Part shown: positions 22,287 to 31,517 of the stretch, in pieces
Position numbering within the stretch: position 1 is the stretch's first letter
Layout: each line of letters begins with the position of its first letter
Assembly: GCF_051962475.1 (NCBI RefSeq)
Contig: NZ_JBQCCF010000064.1
Location: 140,758-204,757, forward strand
Direction of reading: 5' to 3'
Length of the DNA: 64,000 nt
From: Dyella_A sp051962475
Lineage (GTDB): Bacteria > Pseudomonadota > Gammaproteobacteria > Xanthomonadales > Rhodanobacteraceae
The notes under the pieces: model-generated
What the model was told of the DNA's origin: nothing
Seen by the model: the letters and a program-made list of their open reading frames with translations, nothing else
Databases searched by the model: none
Position numbers and translations under genes: made by a program

Positions 22287-22343
22287 ACGCCACCGGCGGT
22301 ACTGAGCGGGTTGACCGGCTAAAGGAGAGCGCGTGCGCGTCGT

Positions 22344-22601
22344 CTACCAGAGGTAGCCGTACGGCCGGACCCGGACGCCGCAATCGCGCAGAAAATCTTC
22401 GATCGCGCGGCCCACCGGACGCCCGCGCGGGTGGCACCACGCCAGGCCTGTCAGCAGCACCGGCAGCAGCACGCCGGTCAGCTGGAGCTCGAGCAGCAGC
22501 CACAGGCCATCGATGCCGAGCGCGACGACCAGCATAGCGACGGAAAACAGCTCCGGGCGCGCGCTCAGTGCCAGCAGCAGGACGACGCTGACTGCCACCA
22601 A
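22344..22601 (-). CDS. Possible small membrane protein (unsupported family)
   Basis: An open frame of 85 codons with a TTG/GTG start, no visible ribosome binding site, two hydrophobic segments (MVAVSVVLLLALSA and the span around LVVALGIDGLWLLLEL with TGVLLPVLLTGLAW) and a basic C-terminus with two cysteines. It lies in the 428-bp interval between msrB and nadD, antisense to neither. It may be a small inner-membrane protein, but its start is doubtful and I recognise no family. The rest of the interval shows nothing. Confidence 0.35.
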   Translation of the reverse strand: MVAVSVVLLLALSARPELFSVAMLVVALGIDGLWLLLELQLTGVLLPVLLTGLAWCHPRGRPVGRAIEDFLRDCGVRVRPYGYLW

Positions 22602-22714
22602 CGTGCGAGGCCGCTACATCCCTTGATCCTGCCGCCTCACCGGTCTTGTCGCTCGAAGTTTGTCCAGCGACACCGTAGAGGGCTGGCTGCCGTGCAGGCC
22701 GCGAGTAACAGGCG

Positions 22715-23356
22715 TCACTCCTGACCCGGCCGATAGGCATCGAGCAGACCGGGCATATCCACGACACGCTCGGGCAGCAGATAGCGCGGCGACCGCCCCT
22801 GCGCGAGCAGGCTGCGGATGCGGGTGGCAGAGACTTCCAGCGGCGTCACGTCCAGCAGCAGCACGCGGCCGGCCGGCTGCTGGCGCCAATCGTCCTGCGG
22901 CGTCGTCAGCCGGCCCTGCACCCAGGCATTCAATTCTGCCGGCCAGTCGGAGGGGTATCCCGGTCGCGCGAACACGCCCAGGTGCGCCAGCTCGAACAGG
23001 CGCTGCCAGCGATGCCAGGTCAACAGGCCGGCGAAGGCGTCGGCGCCCATCAGCAGCACCAGCGGACGATCGCCGTGCTCCATACGCAGCGCCTCCAGCG
23101 TGTCCACGCTGTAGGAAGGGCCTGTGCGCCCCAGCTCGCGCAGGTCCAGCCGCAGACGGTCCTGTCCGGCCAGCGCGGCGCGCAACATGGCCACGCGCTG
23201 CTCGGCCGAGGCGGTCGGCGGCGGGCGGTGCGGCGGCACGCTAGCGGGCAGCAGATGCACCTCGGCATCCAGCAGCTCGCCCGCCTCCCAGGCCACACAG
23301 AGGTGGCCGATGTGCACCGGATCGAAGGTGCCGCCGAGAATCGCCAGCGGCTTCAT
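22715..23356 (-). CDS. nadD: Nicotinate-nucleotide adenylyltransferase NadD
   Basis: 213 residues. The nucleotidyltransferase motif GGTFDPVHIGHL (8-19) contains the HxGH ATP-binding histidines, LLPASVPPHR follows, and the SATRIRSLLAQG motif near the C-terminus corresponds to the ISSTxIR signature. NadD joins ATP and nicotinate mononucleotide in NAD synthesis. Its ATG overlaps the holA stop by 4 nt. Downstream, where rsfS usually follows, the sigma-F module begins instead. Confidence 0.95.
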   Translation of the reverse strand: MKPLAILGGTFDPVHIGHLCVAWEAGELLDAEVHLLPASVPPHRPPPTASAEQRVAMLRAALAGQDRLRLDLRELGRTGPSYSVDTLEALRMEHGDRPLVLLMGADAFAGLLTWHRWQRLFELAHLGVFARPGYPSDWPAELNAWVQGRLTTPQDDWRQQPAGRVLLLDVTPLEVSATRIRSLLAQGRSPRYLLPERVVDMPGLLDAYRPGQE

Positions 23357-24366
23357 GTCAGCGCGGCGGCGGCTCGCGGTTCGGCCATGGCGGCGATCAG
23401 CCGCTCGGCCTCCAGCCAGGCGTCACCTAACTCGCGGCCCTTGGCGATGCGGTCGATGCGCGCCGCGCGGGCGAGGCATTTGAGCCAGTGTTCACGCGGT
23501 GCCCGACGCAGCGCCTGGCGGAACAGCTGCTCGCGCGATTGCCACAGGCGCTCGGCCTTGGCCTGGGCGGCGAAATCGCGCGCATTGGCCAGGCGCAGCG
23601 CCAGCTGCAGCTGGTTGACCACCCAGCCCATCATCGGGATCAGATCTTCGCCCTCGGCGCGCAGGCCGGCCAGCACGCGCAGGGCGCGACCGCCGTCGCC
23701 GGCGAACGCGGCATCGGTGAGCTTGAAAGCGTCGTAGCGCGCGCTGTCGGCAACCAGGCTCTCCATCTCGTCGGCGCCGATGCGGCCCTTGCCGTCGTGC
23801 AGCACGACCAGCTTGTCCACTTCCTGTGCAGCAGCGAGCAGGTTGCCTTCGACCCGCTGCGCCAGCAGTGCCGCGGCGTCAGGCGTGGCGCTTAGCCCGC
23901 GCGAAGCGAGCCGCGCGCCGATCCAGCTGGCCCACTCGTGCGGGCGCGGCGCGTTGAACACCACCATCGCGCCGGCGGCATCGAGCTTCTTGCTCCAGGC
24001 GCCGTCGTGCTTGGCGCTCCAGTCGGTGGCCGTGATCAGCAGCGTGACGTCGGGTGGCGGGTTCTCGCAGAACGCGGTGATCGCCTTGGCGCCCTCCACG
24101 CCCGGGCGACCGGTGGGCAGGCGCAGGTCGATCAGCCGGCGCGTGGCGAACAGCGACATGCCGGCAGCGGCGCGGGCGAGGTCATCCCAGTCGAAATGCT
24201 GGCCGGTCTCGAGCACGTCGCGCTCGGTGTAGCCGAGCCGGCGCGCCTGCGCACGCAGCGCGTCGGCTGCCTCCAGCACCAGCAGCTCCTCGCCGGCCAG
24301 CAGGTAGACGCTGTGCAGGCGATCGCCGGCCAGCATCTTCTGCCATTGCGCAGGCGCCAGCGGCAT
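23353..24366 (-). CDS. holA: DNA polymerase III delta subunit HolA
   Basis: 337 residues, the usual length. The sequence begins MPLAPAQWQKMLAGDRLHSVYLLAGEELLVLEAADALR (quoted as the span 1-38) as in HolA, with the degenerate AAA+ nucleotide region GEELLVLEAAD, a middle domain with LAQRVEGNLLAAAQEVDKL and the C-terminal collar helices. HolA opens the beta clamp as part of the clamp loader. It is translationally coupled to nadD (4-nt overlap) and starts 3 nt after lptE. Confidence 0.94.
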   Translation of the reverse strand: MPLAPAQWQKMLAGDRLHSVYLLAGEELLVLEAADALRAQARRLGYTERDVLETGQHFDWDDLARAAAGMSLFATRRLIDLRLPTGRPGVEGAKAITAFCENPPPDVTLLITATDWSAKHDGAWSKKLDAAGAMVVFNAPRPHEWASWIGARLASRGLSATPDAAALLAQRVEGNLLAAAQEVDKLVVLHDGKGRIGADEMESLVADSARYDAFKLTDAAFAGDGGRALRVLAGLRAEGEDLIPMMGWVVNQLQLALRLANARDFAAQAKAERLWQSREQLFRQALRRAPREHWLKCLARAARIDRIAKGRELGDAWLEAERLIAAMAEPRAAAALT

Positions 24367-24369
24367 GGC

Positions 24370-24903
24370 TTAAGGCGTGCCGGCCGCCGCGGCGTCGGCG
24401 CGCTTGGCGGCCGCCTGCAGACGGAACAGGATCGACTGCACCATGTCGTCTACCAGGCTGCGCTGGATCTCCTGCACCTGAGCGTCATTGCCGATGGTGT
24501 TGGTGGCGTCGTAGCTGTATTCGCGCGACATCTGGATGTCCTGCAGCGGCAGCAGCACCCGGCCGGCGGAGTCGCTGACGCTGACCTTCACCTGGTAGTG
24601 CACCGAGTATTCGGTGACGCGCGCGCCGCCGCTGATGCTCAGCGAATCGGTGCTGAAGCTCGCCTGCGGCACGGCCAGTTCGGCCACGCCCGGTCCGCTG
24701 GCGTCCTCGACCGTGATGCCGGAGTTGCGCAGCGCACGGGCCAGGTTGCGTTGCAGATCACCGCCATTGTTCACGGTGAGATGGATGTGCTGCATCGACT
24801 CAGGCAGCGCCACGCTCTGGCGCAGATGGAAACCGCAGCCGGACAGCAGCAGGGCCAAGACCAGCAGGGGCGACAGCTTCACGAGGCGGCTCATGGATTT
24901 CAT
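24370..24903 (-). CDS. lptE: LPS assembly lipoprotein LptE
   Basis: 177 residues. The lipobox LLLSGC places the lipidated Cys at residue 23, followed by GFHLRQSVALPESM, the start typical of LptE. The rest is a compact beta/alpha domain (VHYQVKVSVSDSAGRVLL, REYSYDATNTIGNDAQVQ). LptE plugs the LptD barrel and helps insert LPS in the outer membrane. The gene overlaps the leuS stop by 4 nt, the conserved leuS-lptE-holA order. Confidence 0.94.
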   Translation of the reverse strand: MKSMSRLVKLSPLLVLALLLSGCGFHLRQSVALPESMQHIHLTVNNGGDLQRNLARALRNSGITVEDASGPGVAELAVPQASFSTDSLSISGGARVTEYSVHYQVKVSVSDSAGRVLLPLQDIQMSREYSYDATNTIGNDAQVQEIQRSLVDDMVQSILFRLQAAAKRADAAAAGTP

Positions 24904-27695
24904 CCTGCGACGATGTTGACGATCTTGCCGGGCACCACGATCACCTTGCGCACGGTCAGGCCTTCAAGATACGCGAGTACCTGCGGATGCGCGCGGGCCA
25001 TCGCCTCGGCCTCCTCCTTCGAGGCGTTGGCCGGCACCTCGATGGTGCCGCGCAGCTTGCCGTTGACCTGCACCGCAAGGGTGAGCGAGTCGCGCACCAG
25101 TGCGGACTCGTCCACGCGCGGCCACGGCAGCGTCTCCAGCACCGTTTCCGGGTGGCCGAGCACCTGCCACAGCGCGTGGCTCAGGTGTGGCGTGACCGGG
25201 TTGAGCAGCAGCACCATCGCCTCCAGCGCCTCGTGGCGCACGGCGCGGCCCTGCTCGCTCATGTCGGTGAATTTGCCCAGCGCGTTGAGCAGCTCCATCA
25301 GTGCGGCGATCGCGGTGTTGAACGCGTGGCGGCGGCCAAAATCGTCGCCGACTTTCTGGATCGTCTCGTGCAGCTGGCGACGCAGCGCCTTCTGGCCAGC
25401 GTCGAGAGCGGCCGGATCGACCTCCGGATGATCCGGCTGCGACGCATGCGTGGTGACCTCGCGCCAGAACCGGCGCAGGAAGCGCGCCATACCCTCCACG
25501 CCGGCCTCGCTCCACTCCAGCGACTGCTCCGGCGGCGCAGCGAACATCGAGAACAGGCGCACCGTGTCGGCGCCGAACTTGTCCACCATGCTCTGCGGGT
25601 CCACGCCGTTGTTCTTCGACTTGGACATCTTCTCGGTGCCGCCGATCTGCACCGGCTGGCCGTCGGACTTTAGTCGCGCGCCGATCACCCGTGCCTTGTC
25701 GTCGCGCTCGATTTCGACATCGGCCGGATTGATCCAGTCCTTCGAGCCGTCGGCGTTCTCGCGGTAGAACGTCTCGGCGATCACCATCCCCTGGCACAGC
25801 AGATTTGTGGCCGGTTCGGCGGACTGCACCAGCCCCGCGTCGCGCATGAGCTTGTGATAGAAGCGGAAGTACAGAAGGTGCAGGATCGCGTGCTCGATGC
25901 CGCCGATGTACTGGTCCACCGGCAGCCAGTAGTTGGCGCGCGCGTCCACCTGCTCGGCGGCGCCCGGCGAGGTGTAGCGGGCGTAGTACCAGCTCGACTC
26001 CATGAAGGTGTCGAAGGTGTCGGTCTCGCGCTCGGCCGCGCCGCCGCACCCGGGGCAGGTGGTCTTGCGCCACTCGGGGTCGGCCTTGATCGGCGACTGC
26101 ACGCCGCCACCCTTGGAATATACGTCGGCCACGTCTTCCGGCAGCCGCACCGGCAGCTGGTCTTCCGGCACCGGCACGTCGCCGCAGGTCGGGCACCGGA
26201 TCACCGGGATCGGGCAGCCCCAGTAGCGCTGGCGGCTCACGCCCCAGTCGCGCAGGCGGTAGTTCACGCGGCGCTGGCCGCGGCCTGCGCCTTCCAGCCG
26301 GGCGGCCAGCGCGTCCAGCGCCTGGGCGAAATCCATGCCGTCGAACTCGCCGGAATTGACCAGGATGCCGCGCTCGGTCCAGGCGCCGTCCTCCTGGATG
26401 GCGCGCTCGAAATCCTCCACCAGGCGCACCGCGGCGGAGGTGTCGTAGGCGTCGGTGTCGCCGCCGCGCAGCGCGATGCGCATCGGATCGGCGCCGACGC
26501 CAGCCTTCAGGTCGTGGCGGATCTCCGCCAGCGCATCGACCACCGCGCGGCTGACGATCACCATGCGGATCGGCAGGCTGTACCTCTTCGCGAACGCCCA
26601 GTCCCGCTCGTCATGCCCGGGCACCGCCATCACCGCGCCGGTGCCGTAGCCCATCAGCACGAAGTTGGCCACGAACACCGGGATCTTCTCGCCGGTGATC
26701 GGATGCACCGCGCGCAGGCCGGTGTCCATGCCGCGCTTTTCCTGGGTCTCCAGCTCGGCCTCGGACACCCCGCCCTGGCGCAGCTCCTCCAGGAACGCGG
26801 CCAGCCGCTCGTTGTCCTGTGCCGCCTGCAGCGCCAGCGGATGCTCGCCGGCCACCGAGACGAAGGTAACGCCCATAAGCGTGTCCGGCCGCGTGGTGAA
26901 CACTGTCAGCGGCTCCACCGGGTGCCCGTCGGCGTCCTCGACGTCGAAGCGGATCTCCAGGCCCTCACTGCGGCCGATCCAGTTGCGCTGCATGGTCTTG
27001 ACCGCATCCGGCCAGCCCGGCAGCGTGTCCAGGCCGTCGAGCAGCTCCTGCGCGTAGTCGGTGATCTTCAGGAACCACTGCGGGATCTCGCGCTTCTCCA
27101 CCAGCGCGCCGGTGCGCCAGCCGCGGCCGTCGATCACCTGCTCGTTGGCCAGCACGGTCTGGTCGACCGGGTCCCAGTTCACCACGCTGTTCTTGCGGTA
27201 GGCCAGGCCCTTCTTCATCAGCCGCACGAACATCCGCTGCTCGTGCACGTAGTAGTCCGGCTTGCAGGTGGCGAACTCGCGCGACCAGTCGATCGCGTAG
27301 CCCAGCGACTTCAGCTGCCCGCGCATGTGCTCGATGTTGGCGTAAGTCCACTTCGCCGGCGCGGTGCGGTTCTTGATGGCGGCGTTTTCCGCCGGCAGGC
27401 CGAACGCATCCCAGCCCATCGGCTGCAGCACGTTCTTGCCCTGCATGCGCTGGAAGCGGCTGATTACGTCCCCGATGGTGTAGTTGCGCACATGGCCCAT
27501 GTGCAGCGCACCGGACGGGTACGGCAGCATCGACAGGCAATAGAACTTCGGACGGCTGGCGTCCTCGCTCACCTCGTAGGCGCGCTCGGCCGTCCAGTAC
27601 TGCTGCGCGGCCGCCTCGACCGCCTGCGGCCGGTAGCCGTGCTCGCCCGCTTCGGCGTTGGCGGAAGGGGAACCCTGATCGTCGATGTTCTGCAT
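24900..27695 (-). CDS. leuS: Leucyl-tRNA synthetase
   Basis: 931 residues, longer than the roughly 860 of E. coli LeuRS. Class I signatures are HMGH (in PYPSGALHMGHVRNYT, near residue 67) and KMSKSKNNG (near 690). The editing domain CP1 is present with GTGAVMAVPGHDERD. Relative to E. coli as I recall it, there is an extra stretch of about 40 residues in the CP1 region (around SRAVVDALAEIRHDLKAG to VRLVEDFERAIQ) and an N-terminal extension. A Cys4 zinc-like pair CPTCG ... CPGCG lies in the ZN-1 region. It charges tRNA-Leu and leads the operon leuS-lptE-holA-nadD. Confidence 0.97.
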   Translation of the reverse strand: MQNIDDQGSPSANAEAGEHGYRPQAVEAAAQQYWTAERAYEVSEDASRPKFYCLSMLPYPSGALHMGHVRNYTIGDVISRFQRMQGKNVLQPMGWDAFGLPAENAAIKNRTAPAKWTYANIEHMRGQLKSLGYAIDWSREFATCKPDYYVHEQRMFVRLMKKGLAYRKNSVVNWDPVDQTVLANEQVIDGRGWRTGALVEKREIPQWFLKITDYAQELLDGLDTLPGWPDAVKTMQRNWIGRSEGLEIRFDVEDADGHPVEPLTVFTTRPDTLMGVTFVSVAGEHPLALQAAQDNERLAAFLEELRQGGVSEAELETQEKRGMDTGLRAVHPITGEKIPVFVANFVLMGYGTGAVMAVPGHDERDWAFAKRYSLPIRMVIVSRAVVDALAEIRHDLKAGVGADPMRIALRGGDTDAYDTSAAVRLVEDFERAIQEDGAWTERGILVNSGEFDGMDFAQALDALAARLEGAGRGQRRVNYRLRDWGVSRQRYWGCPIPVIRCPTCGDVPVPEDQLPVRLPEDVADVYSKGGGVQSPIKADPEWRKTTCPGCGGAAERETDTFDTFMESSWYYARYTSPGAAEQVDARANYWLPVDQYIGGIEHAILHLLYFRFYHKLMRDAGLVQSAEPATNLLCQGMVIAETFYRENADGSKDWINPADVEIERDDKARVIGARLKSDGQPVQIGGTEKMSKSKNNGVDPQSMVDKFGADTVRLFSMFAAPPEQSLEWSEAGVEGMARFLRRFWREVTTHASQPDHPEVDPAALDAGQKALRRQLHETIQKVGDDFGRRHAFNTAIAALMELLNALGKFTDMSEQGRAVRHEALEAMVLLLNPVTPHLSHALWQVLGHPETVLETLPWPRVDESALVRDSLTLAVQVNGKLRGTIEVPANASKEEAEAMARAHPQVLAYLEGLTVRKVIVVPGKIVNIVAG

Positions 27696-27823
27696 GTGTC
27701 CAATGCCGTTGATGCGTGATGCGGCAGCGCCTGCGGCCAGTCGAGCCGCTGCTGCGTGAAGCCGGCCAGCCTAGCCCAAGCGCCGAGCCCCCGCCAAGCC
27801 TGCGCCGGCGGGATCGTGCCTGC

Positions 27824-28453
27824 TCAGCCGCCGGGGCAGCGGGCGCTGCCGTCGGCCAGCGCGCGGACCGCCGCGGCCACCTCGCCGGCCAGCTGGCCCA
27901 GCGCCTGCTGATGCGCCTGCACCAGCGCGTCGTAACCGGCGCCGGACACGGCCTGGTTGAAGCGGCTGGTGCAGGCCAGCGTGCGCTCGGGCGCGTCGCC
28001 GCCCATCACGCGCACGCTCCAGGCCGCCTCCAGCAGCGCGTCGCTGCCGGGCTGGGAATCGAAGCGGCGCACGTCGACCTTGATCCGCGCCACGCGGGCA
28101 CCCTCATGGGCCAGTCCGCTGACGTCGGGGCGACCCAGTGCCTGGGCCAGATCGGCCGACAGCGCGCCGCGGATCTCGTCGCCCAGCGGCGCGATCCAGC
28201 GATGACTGTCGAGCAGGGCCACGCCCTGCCCGCCCTGGCGGATTACCAGCTGCGGCTGGTCGTCCTGCGCCGGCACGCTCACCGGCAGCAGCTCGAACGG
28301 CAGTCCAGGCGCCGCCGGCGCCATCGCACCTGCCGCAGGCGCGGGCGCGACCAGCGTGTAGTAATGCGTGGGCGCCGAGGCGCAGGCGCCCAGCGCCAGC
28401 GCGGCAGTGATCGGTGCGAGGCGGCGGGACAGCAGGTGGATCAGGCGCGTCAT
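27824..28453 (-). CDS. pqiC: PqiC-like intermembrane transport lipoprotein
   Basis: 209 residues with a lipobox LALGAC (Cys about residue 24) and then ASAPTHYYTLVAPA, the opening typical of PqiC/YmbA (DUF330/ABC-type auxiliary component). It should be an outer-membrane lipoprotein forming a ring that receives the PqiB needle. The start codon overlaps the pqiB stop by 4 nt. As last gene of the operon it is followed by 128 nt before leuS, with no clear terminator. Confidence 0.88.
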   Translation of the reverse strand: MTRLIHLLSRRLAPITAALALGACASAPTHYYTLVAPAPAAGAMAPAAPGLPFELLPVSVPAQDDQPQLVIRQGGQGVALLDSHRWIAPLGDEIRGALSADLAQALGRPDVSGLAHEGARVARIKVDVRRFDSQPGSDALLEAAWSVRVMGGDAPERTLACTSRFNQAVSGAGYDALVQAHQQALGQLAGEVAAAVRALADGSARCPGG

Positions 28454-30126
28454 GGCTGGCTCCCGGCAGCATTCGTGGACGATTTGGTAGGCGTACGCGG
28501 TGCCGGCGCGGGATCGGCCTTGCGGCCGCGGATCAACGCCTCCGGATGCGTGCCGAGGTAGTCGCTGAACACGCGCAGCGAACGCGCCATGCGCTGTAGC
28601 TCCTGCAGTGTGCCCTGCAGGTTCTGCTGCAGGGGCGAGTCGGACGACAGCGCGCTGCTGGTGGTGCCCAGCGTCTTGCGGGCGTCCTTGAGCGTGCCCT
28701 TGAACTCCGGCAGCACCTCGCCATTGACCTGCTTGAGGGTCTTATCGAGGTTGGCCAGCGAGTCGTTCAGATGCATGCCGATGCTGTCGAACGGGATCTT
28801 GTGGATCTTGTCGACGATCTCGGCCAGTTGCTCCTGCAGCTTGTCGAAGCTGCCCGGCGCGGTGGGAATTTCCAGCGGCTTGGCGGCGGCATCGAAGTCC
28901 GCCTTGGGCGCCTTGGGCAGGAAGTCCATCGCGATGTAGAGCTGACCGGTCAGCAGGTTGCCGGTGCGCGCTTGCGCGCGTAGGCCGTGAGCGACGAGCT
29001 TGCCGACCATCGGCGCCAAGTCGCCCCCCTCGCCGTGCGCCTGCGACAGCGCCGCGAGCTTGTCGTAGGCGCGGCCAAGCCGCTGCGGATAGATCACCGC
29101 ACCGACCGTCACCGGGAAGCGCTCGCGCTTCTCGTCGTAGTCCATGTTGATCGACACCACGCGGCCGATGTTGATGCCGAGGAACTCCACCGGCGCGTCC
29201 ACCGCGAGCCCGCGCAACGACTGATCGAAGCGCATGCGCACGTACTGCGGCGGACCGTCCGGCGGCGCCATCGCGGTGGCCTTCTCGTCGAACAGCCGAT
29301 AGGTGGAACCTTCCGGCGCGGCGCTGGCGTCGTGCGGCCCGGGTGGGTCCTGGAACGCCACGCCACCGGCCAGCACCGCGGCCAGCGACTGGGTATTCAC
29401 CTTCAGGCCGTTGGCGCCCAGCGACACGTCCAGCCCGCTGGCGTTCCAGAAGCGCGAGGAGCGACTGACGAAACGGTCGTACGGGCCGTCGACGAAGATC
29501 TGGAAGGTGACCCCCTTGCCGTCCTTGTCCAGCGCGTACGACGACACCCGGCCGACCTGGATGCGGCGGAAGTACACCGGCGAGCCGATATCCAGCGACC
29601 CCAGATCCTCCGCGTGCAGCGCGAAGCTCTTGCCCGGCGCGCCATAGGTCACCGCGGGCGGCTGCTCCAGCCCGGTGAAGTCGTAGCGCGACTCCTGTGA
29701 GGTACCCACGTCGACGCCAATGAACGCGCCGGAGAGCAAGGTATCCACGCCCGACACGCCACCGAGCCCGATGCGCGGGCGCACTACCCAGAATCGCGTG
29801 TCGGCCTTGGCGAAGCCCTCGGCGCTCTTGTCCAGCGCCACCTTCACGCGCACCTTGCTGCGATCAGGGGTGAGGCCGATGCGGGTGACCTTGCCGATCA
29901 CCACGTTCTTGTATTTCACCGGCGTCTTGCCGGGGTCTAGCCCCTGCGCGGATTCGAAGCTGATGGTGATGCTCGGCCCGGCCTGCAGCCAGCTGTTGAC
30001 TACCAGCGACAGGCCCACCAGCGCCGCCAGGATCGGCACCAGCCAGATCAGCGAGGCGCCGAAGCGCCGCCGGTGCACCACGGGCTGCGGCAGGTCGTCG
30101 CCGGACGGAGCGGTTTCTTCAGTCAT
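28450..30126 (-). CDS. pqiB: PqiB: MCE-domain intermembrane lipid transport protein
   Basis: 558 residues. One N-terminal TM anchor (about 24-45, SLIWLVPILAALVGLSLVVN) is followed by three MCE/MlaD domains (about 47-135, 160-225 and 285-385; VKYKNVVIGKVTRIGL, VYFRRIQVGRVSSYAL, VEFLGINIGRVVSINM) and a long helical C-terminus (about 430-530) that in PqiB forms the coiled-coil needle across the periplasm. It moves lipids between membranes and protects against paraquat-type and membrane stress. It overlaps the second pqiA gene by 8 nt and pqiC by 4 nt. Confidence 0.93.
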   Translation of the reverse strand: MTEETAPSGDDLPQPVVHRRRFGASLIWLVPILAALVGLSLVVNSWLQAGPSITISFESAQGLDPGKTPVKYKNVVIGKVTRIGLTPDRSKVRVKVALDKSAEGFAKADTRFWVVRPRIGLGGVSGVDTLLSGAFIGVDVGTSQESRYDFTGLEQPPAVTYGAPGKSFALHAEDLGSLDIGSPVYFRRIQVGRVSSYALDKDGKGVTFQIFVDGPYDRFVSRSSRFWNASGLDVSLGANGLKVNTQSLAAVLAGGVAFQDPPGPHDASAAPEGSTYRLFDEKATAMAPPDGPPQYVRMRFDQSLRGLAVDAPVEFLGINIGRVVSINMDYDEKRERFPVTVGAVIYPQRLGRAYDKLAALSQAHGEGGDLAPMVGKLVAHGLRAQARTGNLLTGQLYIAMDFLPKAPKADFDAAAKPLEIPTAPGSFDKLQEQLAEIVDKIHKIPFDSIGMHLNDSLANLDKTLKQVNGEVLPEFKGTLKDARKTLGTTSSALSSDSPLQQNLQGTLQELQRMARSLRVFSDYLGTHPEALIRGRKADPAPAPRTPTKSSTNAAGSQP

Positions 30127-30742
30127 CGTTGTCCCTGTTATCCCAGATCAAGCGCGGATCGAAGCTCATCGAAGCGAGCATCGTCGCCACCACGGTCAGG
30201 CCGAAATAGATCACCCCCGGCAGCGGCTCCACCTGGCTCAGCACGCCGAAGCGCACCAGCGCGGTCAGCAGCGCCACCACGAACACGTCGAGCATCGACC
30301 AGTAGCCGATGAATTCCACCAGCCGGTAGAGCTTCGCACGCTGACGCTGCGCCCAGCTGCTGCCTCGGCGCACGCTGATCAGCAGCATGCCCAGCACCAG
30401 GAACTTCAGCATGGGCACCACGATACTTGCCGTGAAGACGATGACGGCCAGGTCGGGCGAGCCCTTCACCCACAGCTCCACCACCCCGCTGAGGATGGTG
30501 TTGTCGTCCACGTCGCCCAGGCTCACCGTGCGCATGATCGGCAGCAGGTTGGCCGGCAGGTAGAAGATGAAGGCGGCGATCAGCAGCGCCCAGGTGCGGC
30601 TGATGCTGGCCGACTTGCGCCGATGCAGCTGCGCGCCGCAGCGCGGGCAGGCCAGGTCGTGCGTGCGCGTGTCGCGACAGACCAGGCCGCACACATGGCA
30701 GCCGATCAAGCCCAGCTCGCCGGCGCGCGGCAGCGCGCTCAT
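30119..30742 (-). CDS. pqiA: PqiA-family membrane protein, second half
   Basis: 207 residues from the ATG at 30742, which overlaps the preceding pqiA gene by 4 nt. A zinc-ribbon-like start, GCHVCGLVCRDTRTHDLACPRCG, precedes four hydrophobic segments with the PqiA motif WALLIAAFIFYLPANLLPIM and YRLVEFIGYWSMLDVFVV. In E. coli the two homologous halves are one protein; here each half is a separate gene. It should sit in the inner membrane and feed lipid to PqiB. Confidence 0.9.
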   Translation of the reverse strand: MSALPRAGELGLIGCHVCGLVCRDTRTHDLACPRCGAQLHRRKSASISRTWALLIAAFIFYLPANLLPIMRTVSLGDVDDNTILSGVVELWVKGSPDLAVIVFTASIVVPMLKFLVLGMLLISVRRGSSWAQRQRAKLYRLVEFIGYWSMLDVFVVALLTALVRFGVLSQVEPLPGVIYFGLTVVATMLASMSFDPRLIWDNRDNDD

Positions 30743-31395
30743 CGGCGCCGCTCCTGCGTCACGTCCCACAACTGGCGCAGGTCGACCGTGCCGAACACGG
30801 TGATCAGCAGCATCAGCGCGCCGTACGCGAAGATGCCCGGATCCGGCACCACCTCGAAATACACCCGCGCCTTGACGATCGCCACCATCGCGCCGAGCAC
30901 GAACACCTCGCTCATCGTCCACGGCCGCAGGTAGTGCAGCGCGATCATGGCGCTACGAAAGCCCGGGCCGCGCTCGCCGCGACGGGCGAACCAGAACACC
31001 CAGCCGAACAGCGTCATCTTCAGCAGCGGGAAAAAGAACAGCGTAAGCGAGGCCAGCACCGCCACCACTTCGGCGTGCTGCTGCCACATCGTGATGATCG
31101 TGCCCCACAGCGTGGTGCTGCTCGGGCGACCGTTGAGTTCCAGCGTGACGATCGGCCAGATGTTGGCCTGCACGAACACCACCATCGCCGTGGCGGTGAG
31201 CGCGAGCAGTTGGTCCGGGCCCAGCCGCGGATGGCGCTCGAGCACGAAGTTGCAACGCTCGCAGCACGCCACCTCGCCCCGCGCGAGCGGGCGACGGCGG
31301 TATACCGTGTCGCAGTGCTCGCAGATGAGCAGCCCGGCCGTGGTCGTTGGCGTGGTGGTACCCATGCGTGGCGTGCCGCTTTCCGAGCAGGTCAT
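30739..31395 (-). CDS. pqiA: PqiA-family membrane protein, first half
   Basis: 218 residues, first gene of the operon. CEHCDTVYRRRPLARGEVAC with a following CERC is the cytosolic zinc-ribbon-like part; four hydrophobic segments follow, with VVFVQANIWPIVTLELNG, FFFPLLKMTLFGWVFW and LRPWTMSEVFVLGAMVAIVK, the counterpart of the motifs in the next gene. An alternative ATG lies ten codons downstream at 31365. The divergent cnoX-like gene starts 122 nt away, so both promoters must lie in that gap. Confidence 0.88.
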   Translation of the reverse strand: MTCSESGTPRMGTTTPTTTAGLLICEHCDTVYRRRPLARGEVACCERCNFVLERHPRLGPDQLLALTATAMVVFVQANIWPIVTLELNGRPSSTTLWGTIITMWQQHAEVVAVLASLTLFFFPLLKMTLFGWVFWFARRGERGPGFRSAMIALHYLRPWTMSEVFVLGAMVAIVKARVYFEVVPDPGIFAYGALMLLITVFGTVDLRQLWDVTQERRR

Positions 31396-31517
31396 CGTGA
31401 GGATTCTCGCAAATCTGGCGCGCTGGCGCTGAACTTCGTGCGACCGCGGTCGAGCCTGCGTGAGCCTTGATATGCTCGGCGACGCCCCGATCTTCGGGCG
31501 CCATCGCCGCCTGGAGC

